From: CAZOJJ01 sp964580105
GTDB lineage: Bacteria > Bacteroidota > Rhodothermia > Rhodothermales > Rubricoccaceae
Direction of reading: 5' to 3'
DNA: 18,693 nucleotides
Assembly: GCA_964580105.1 (NCBI GenBank)
Contig: CAZOJJ010000054.1
Coordinates: 1-18,693, forward strand
Below the pieces are notes generated by a model. That model saw only the letters and a list, made by a program, of their open reading frames with translations, was not told the DNA's origin and searched no databases. This document shows, piece after piece, positions 15,441 through 18,693 of the stretch. Each line of letters opens with the position of its first letter. The stretch's first letter is position 1. Position numbers and translations under genes: made by a program.

Positions 15441-15462
15441 ATCCCGGCCCTCGAGCCGGGAT
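15441..15462. repeat. Perfect 8-bp palindromic hairpin downstream of the DJ-1 gene
   Basis: ATCCCGGC (15441-15448) pairs with GCCGGGAT (15455-15462) around CCTCGA. No T run follows on either strand, so it is a poor intrinsic terminator. It resembles the short palindromic units that many genomes scatter in intergenic DNA, preceded here by CGTC. Copies elsewhere cannot be seen in this window. Confidence 0.5.
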
Positions 15463-15513
15463 CTCCGAAGTAAGCTGCTCGCCGGGCCTGGCATCGGGGA
15501 TCCCGCATGCGAA

Positions 15514-15547
15514 GCATCCCGAAGGAAGACGCATCCCGAAGGAAACC
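15514..15547 (+). repeat. 17-bp tandem repeat, two copies
   Basis: GCATCCCGAAGGAAGAC (15514-15530) is followed at once by GCATCCCGAAGGAAACC (15531-15547), one base different. The CCCGAAGGAA core with its following ACGC also occurs at 7623-7637. Both places are intergenic. This suggests a small dispersed repeat of the genome. Confidence 0.65.
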
Positions 15548-15620
15548 GTCGCGCGAAGGCCGAGCCGCGGGGCGATGGAGCGAGGGTTCGCCTACTACCC
15601 ATCCTCACCCCTCCGCTCCT

Positions 15621-16223
15621 TCACCCCCTCGCTCCTCGACCCACCGTGTGCGAGATGGTGATGGTGCCGGGGTAGCGGATGGGGCCGAACGCCGTGTTGA
15701 TCGTCGGCTGGGCGCGAACGGTGAGCCGCGTCGGCGAGCCGCCGGCCCCGGCGAGGTTGAGCCCGAGGTCGATGAGGTCGCGCGCGTTGTCGCCGAAGAA
15801 GCGGAACAGGTCGAGCTCGATGCCCACGGGAATGTCGGCGGTCCGGCCGGGCTCGATGAGCCGCTCGTCGTTGTAGACGCCGCTGACGGTTTCCGTGTCG
15901 TCGATGAAGAGCGTCCAGTCGAGGCGGACGAGCCGGGCGGGCGCGGGGTTGTCGGCCGGGTTTTCGGCGTTGAGGTGGAGCGTGAAGGCGAGCGGCATCT
16001 CGCGCCGGGCCGCCGCCGCCGTCAGCCGCGCCACGTCGGTCGCCCGGAGATCCCCGTAGGTGCGAACGCGGTCCACGTCCACCCCGGCGAGGAACGCGTT
16101 GGAGACGCGGTCGATGTCGAAGTCCACCTGGCGCAGGGCAGCGACCTGCTGGAGCGTCGTGCACCCGGGCACGAGGACGAGCACGGCGAGGAGTAGCGGG
16201 ATCAGGCGGGCGAAGCGGGGCAT
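15621..16223 (-). CDS. LEA type 2 / WHy-domain lipoprotein
   Basis: This 200-residue protein starts with a lipoprotein signal (MPRFARLIPLLLAVLVLVPGC, Cys21). After it comes LQQVDF-type text typical of bacterial LEA14-like proteins: LRQVDFDIDRVSNAFLAGVDVDRVRTYGDL, then a strand-rich domain with NAENPADNPAPARLVRLDWTLFIDDTETVSGVYNDERLIEPGRTADIPVGIEL (about 85-140). LEA_2/WHy domains form an Ig-like beta sandwich linked to desiccation and osmotic stress, but the bacterial lipoproteins are mostly uncharacterised. It should sit on the periplasmic face of a membrane. The start at 16223 begins the lipobox signal; the long open frame upstream is antisense to the methylase. It diverges from that methylase across 132 bases containing a palindrome. 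Confidence 0.82.
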   Translation of the reverse strand: MPRFARLIPLLLAVLVLVPGCTTLQQVAALRQVDFDIDRVSNAFLAGVDVDRVRTYGDLRATDVARLTAAAARREMPLAFTLHLNAENPADNPAPARLVRLDWTLFIDDTETVSGVYNDERLIEPGRTADIPVGIELDLFRFFGDNARDLIDLGLNLAGAGGSPTRLTVRAQPTINTAFGPIRYPGTITISHTVGRGARG

Positions 16224-16261
16224 GGCGAGGGGCGAGATGAGGAAGCGGCAGCGTGTGTACG

Positions 16262-16296
16262 CCTTTCCCGGCCATCGGTCCCCGATTGGGGAAAGG
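16262..16296. promoter_or_regulatory. Operator-like palindrome in the divergent LEA-SpoU intergenic region
   Basis: Outer arms CCTTTCCC (16262-16269) and GGGAAAGG (16289-16296) enclose inner arms ATCGG (16274-16278) and CCGAT (16282-16286) around a 3-base centre. It ends five bases before the -7-like TAAGTTGG, so a bound protein would cover the upstream promoter contact. It cannot be a terminator of either gene, as both start here and run outward. The binding protein is unknown. Confidence 0.45.
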
Positions 16297-16300
16297 GAGA

Positions 16301-16308
16301 TAAGTTGG
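16301..16308 (+). promoter_or_regulatory. Candidate -7 promoter element of the SpoU methylase gene
   Basis: TAAGTTGG matches the Bacteroidota TAnnTTTG element in all but one fixed base. It starts 55 bases before the GTG start, nearly the same distance as TAAGTTAG before the aldehyde dehydrogenase gene (53). No clear -33 is visible; the expected place falls within the palindrome. Confidence 0.45.
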
Positions 16309-16355
16309 ATTGAACAGACGCGCAGGCTCCCTCGCCCGTTCTCCCTTCCGCCACG

Positions 16356-16835
16356 GTGCTCCCTCACCCCATCTCGGTCGTCGCGCCGGACCTCCGCTCG
16401 GCGCACAACGTCGGCTCCCTCTTCCGCACGGCGGACTCCGCCGGTCTGGCGCACGTCTACCTCGCCGGGTTCACGCCCACGCCCGCGCACCGGGGCGTGC
16501 TCAAGACGGCGCTCGGCGCCGAGCGCTCCGTGCCCTGGAGCCACCACGACGACGCCGAAGCCCTCCTCGACCGACTCAGAGCGGAGGGCACGACCGTGGC
16601 CGTCCTCGAACGCACCCCCGAGGCGGTCGGCATCGAGGCCGTGCAGGCGGCGCACTTCCCGCTGGCGCTCGTCGTCGGCAACGAGGTGGCCGGGGTGCCC
16701 GCCTCGGTACTGGCGCGGGCCGACCTCGTGCTCGCCCTGCCGCAGTACGGCGTCAAGGACTCGCTCAACGTGTCCGTCGCCTTCGGGATTGCGGCGTACG
16801 GCCTCGTGGCGCGCTACCGCGCGCGCTCCGTCTGA
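16356..16835 (+). CDS. SpoU/TrmH-family RNA 2'-O-methyltransferase
   Basis: This SPOUT-fold enzyme transfers methyl from S-adenosylmethionine to a ribose 2'-OH in tRNA or rRNA. The 159-residue product is a minimal catalytic domain with the three family motifs: NVGSLFRTADSAG (18-30, with the key Arg24), LALVVGNEVAGVP (103-115) and LPQYGVKDSLNVSVAFGIAAYG (127-148), which form the trefoil knot cofactor site. No N-terminal RNA-binding extension is present, as in TrmL-like members, so the exact RNA target is open. The start is the GTG at 16356; no ATG fits, and the first motif begins only 17 residues later. Its 3' end overlaps the convergent DoxX-like gene by 22 bases. Confidence 0.92.
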   Translation: MLPHPISVVAPDLRSAHNVGSLFRTADSAGLAHVYLAGFTPTPAHRGVLKTALGAERSVPWSHHDDAEALLDRLRAEGTTVAVLERTPEAVGIEAVQAAHFPLALVVGNEVAGVPASVLARADLVLALPQYGVKDSLNVSVAFGIAAYGLVARYRARSV

Positions 16836-17338
16836 GCCCGCCCGCCCCCGGCGCGGACCGTCCCGCCCACGACGAGCGCGGCGGCGATGAGCACGAGGTT
16901 CTTGACGATGTACTGCCCTTCGAGCGTGAGCGCGAACGGGAAGGCCGTCCAGCACGCCTCGGGCACGACGACGAGCGGCAGGAAGGTGCCCGGCATCTGG
17001 AGGAAGAGCAGCAGGATCGCGAGGCGGACCAGCGGCCGGACGAGCAGCCCGATTCCGATGACGATCTCCCACACGCCGAGGAAGGGGAAGAACCACGCCG
17101 GGTCGAACCAGACGACCGTGCTGGCGACGAGCGCCTCGGCCGGGCTCGCGCCCGGAAACAGCTTGAGCGCGCCGAACCAGACGAAGACGACGCCGAGGGC
17201 ATAGCGCAGAAGCGCCGGCCCGAGCGTGGCCATCCAGTCGGCGATGCGACGGTCGAGGGCAACGAGCCAGCGGGGGGCGAGGCGTTCAAAGAGGTCGGGC
17301 ACGATGACGAGGGCGATGGTTCGCCGCTCGTTACGCAT
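16814..17338 (-). CDS. DoxX/DUF417 (YkgB/RclC-like) membrane protein
   Basis: This 174-residue inner-membrane protein has four predicted helices: about 41-61 (PALLRYALGVVFVWFGALKLF), 82-100, 104-125 and 144-160. The segments FGALKLFPGASPAEALV and TFLPLVVVP, and TLEGQYIVKNLVLIAAALV near the end, are typical of the DoxX-like/DUF417 group that includes E. coli YkgB (RclC), linked there to reactive chlorine stress. The function of most members is unknown. The ATG at 17338 is used; Met36 is a weaker alternative. The upstream neighbour on the same strand is the mutase, 44 bases away, so the two may be co-transcribed. The stop overlaps the end of the convergent methylase gene by 22 bases. Confidence 0.85.
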   Translation of the reverse strand: MRNERRTIALVIVPDLFERLAPRWLVALDRRIADWMATLGPALLRYALGVVFVWFGALKLFPGASPAEALVASTVVWFDPAWFFPFLGVWEIVIGIGLLVRPLVRLAILLLFLQMPGTFLPLVVVPEACWTAFPFALTLEGQYIVKNLVLIAAALVVGGTVRAGGGRAQTERAR

Positions 17339-17382
17339 CGCCGCGCGATCCGCCGCCGGAGGTATCGCGAAGATGGCGTGGA

Positions 17383-18693
<1,311 letters not shown>

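Overview
The window is a GC-rich bacterial chromosome segment. Several traits point to the Rhodothermota (Bacteroidota/Rhodothermia side), perhaps a Rubricoccaceae-like marine lineage; this is inference. Four proteins end in a Por/T9SS-type C-terminal sorting domain (PNPF, then a vYDvlGR core, then aGvYlvRl). No clear Shine-Dalgarno sequence precedes any gene, and the few promoter-like boxes resemble the Bacteroidota -7 element TAnnTTTG. No tRNA, rRNA, CRISPR array, phage gene or intact mobile element was seen.

Layout. 1-1612 (+): the tail of one sorting-domain protein, then a complete secreted HAF-repeat protein with the same kind of tail. 1623-5553 (-): a lipoprotein M1 zinc aminopeptidase with a HEAT-repeat C-terminus, preceded by a class I/II PLP aminotransferase. 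5665-7206 (+): an aldehyde dehydrogenase transcribed away from the aminotransferase. 7207-7811: a long non-coding stretch holding a frameshifted remnant of an IS110-family transposase on the minus strand. 7812-9248 (+): a secreted sorting-domain protein of unknown function, followed by a strong terminator. 9550-10206 (-): a secreted cupredoxin fused to a sorting domain. 10376-10810 (-): msrB. 10984-14651 (-): the conserved cmk-rpsA pair, with an S1 protein carrying very long acidic tails. 14831-15388 (+): a DJ-1/PfpI protein. 15621-16223 (-): a LEA14/WHy-type lipoprotein, divergent from a SpoU/TrmH RNA methyltransferase at 16356-16835 (+). 16814-17338 (-): a DoxX/DUF417-like membrane protein, preceded by the C-terminal part of a methylmalonyl-CoA mutase catalytic subunit that runs off the window (17383-18693, -).

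How the genes work together. Most are housekeeping (cmk, rpsA, msrB, SpoU methylase, mutase) or envelope and secretion functions (four sorting-domain cargos, two lipoproteins, one membrane protein). I see no complete novel defence or biosynthetic system. The most interesting non-obvious signals are: pyrimidine-rich 20-nt leaders before seven start codons in place of Shine-Dalgarno sequences, in a window that also encodes an S1 protein with unusual extensions; an 11-bp phased tandem repeat upstream of the cupredoxin gene; an operator-like palindrome abutting a -7 box between the LEA and SpoU genes; a nearly symmetric promoter core shared by the aminotransferase and aldehyde dehydrogenase; and short repeats that recur in intergenic DNA.
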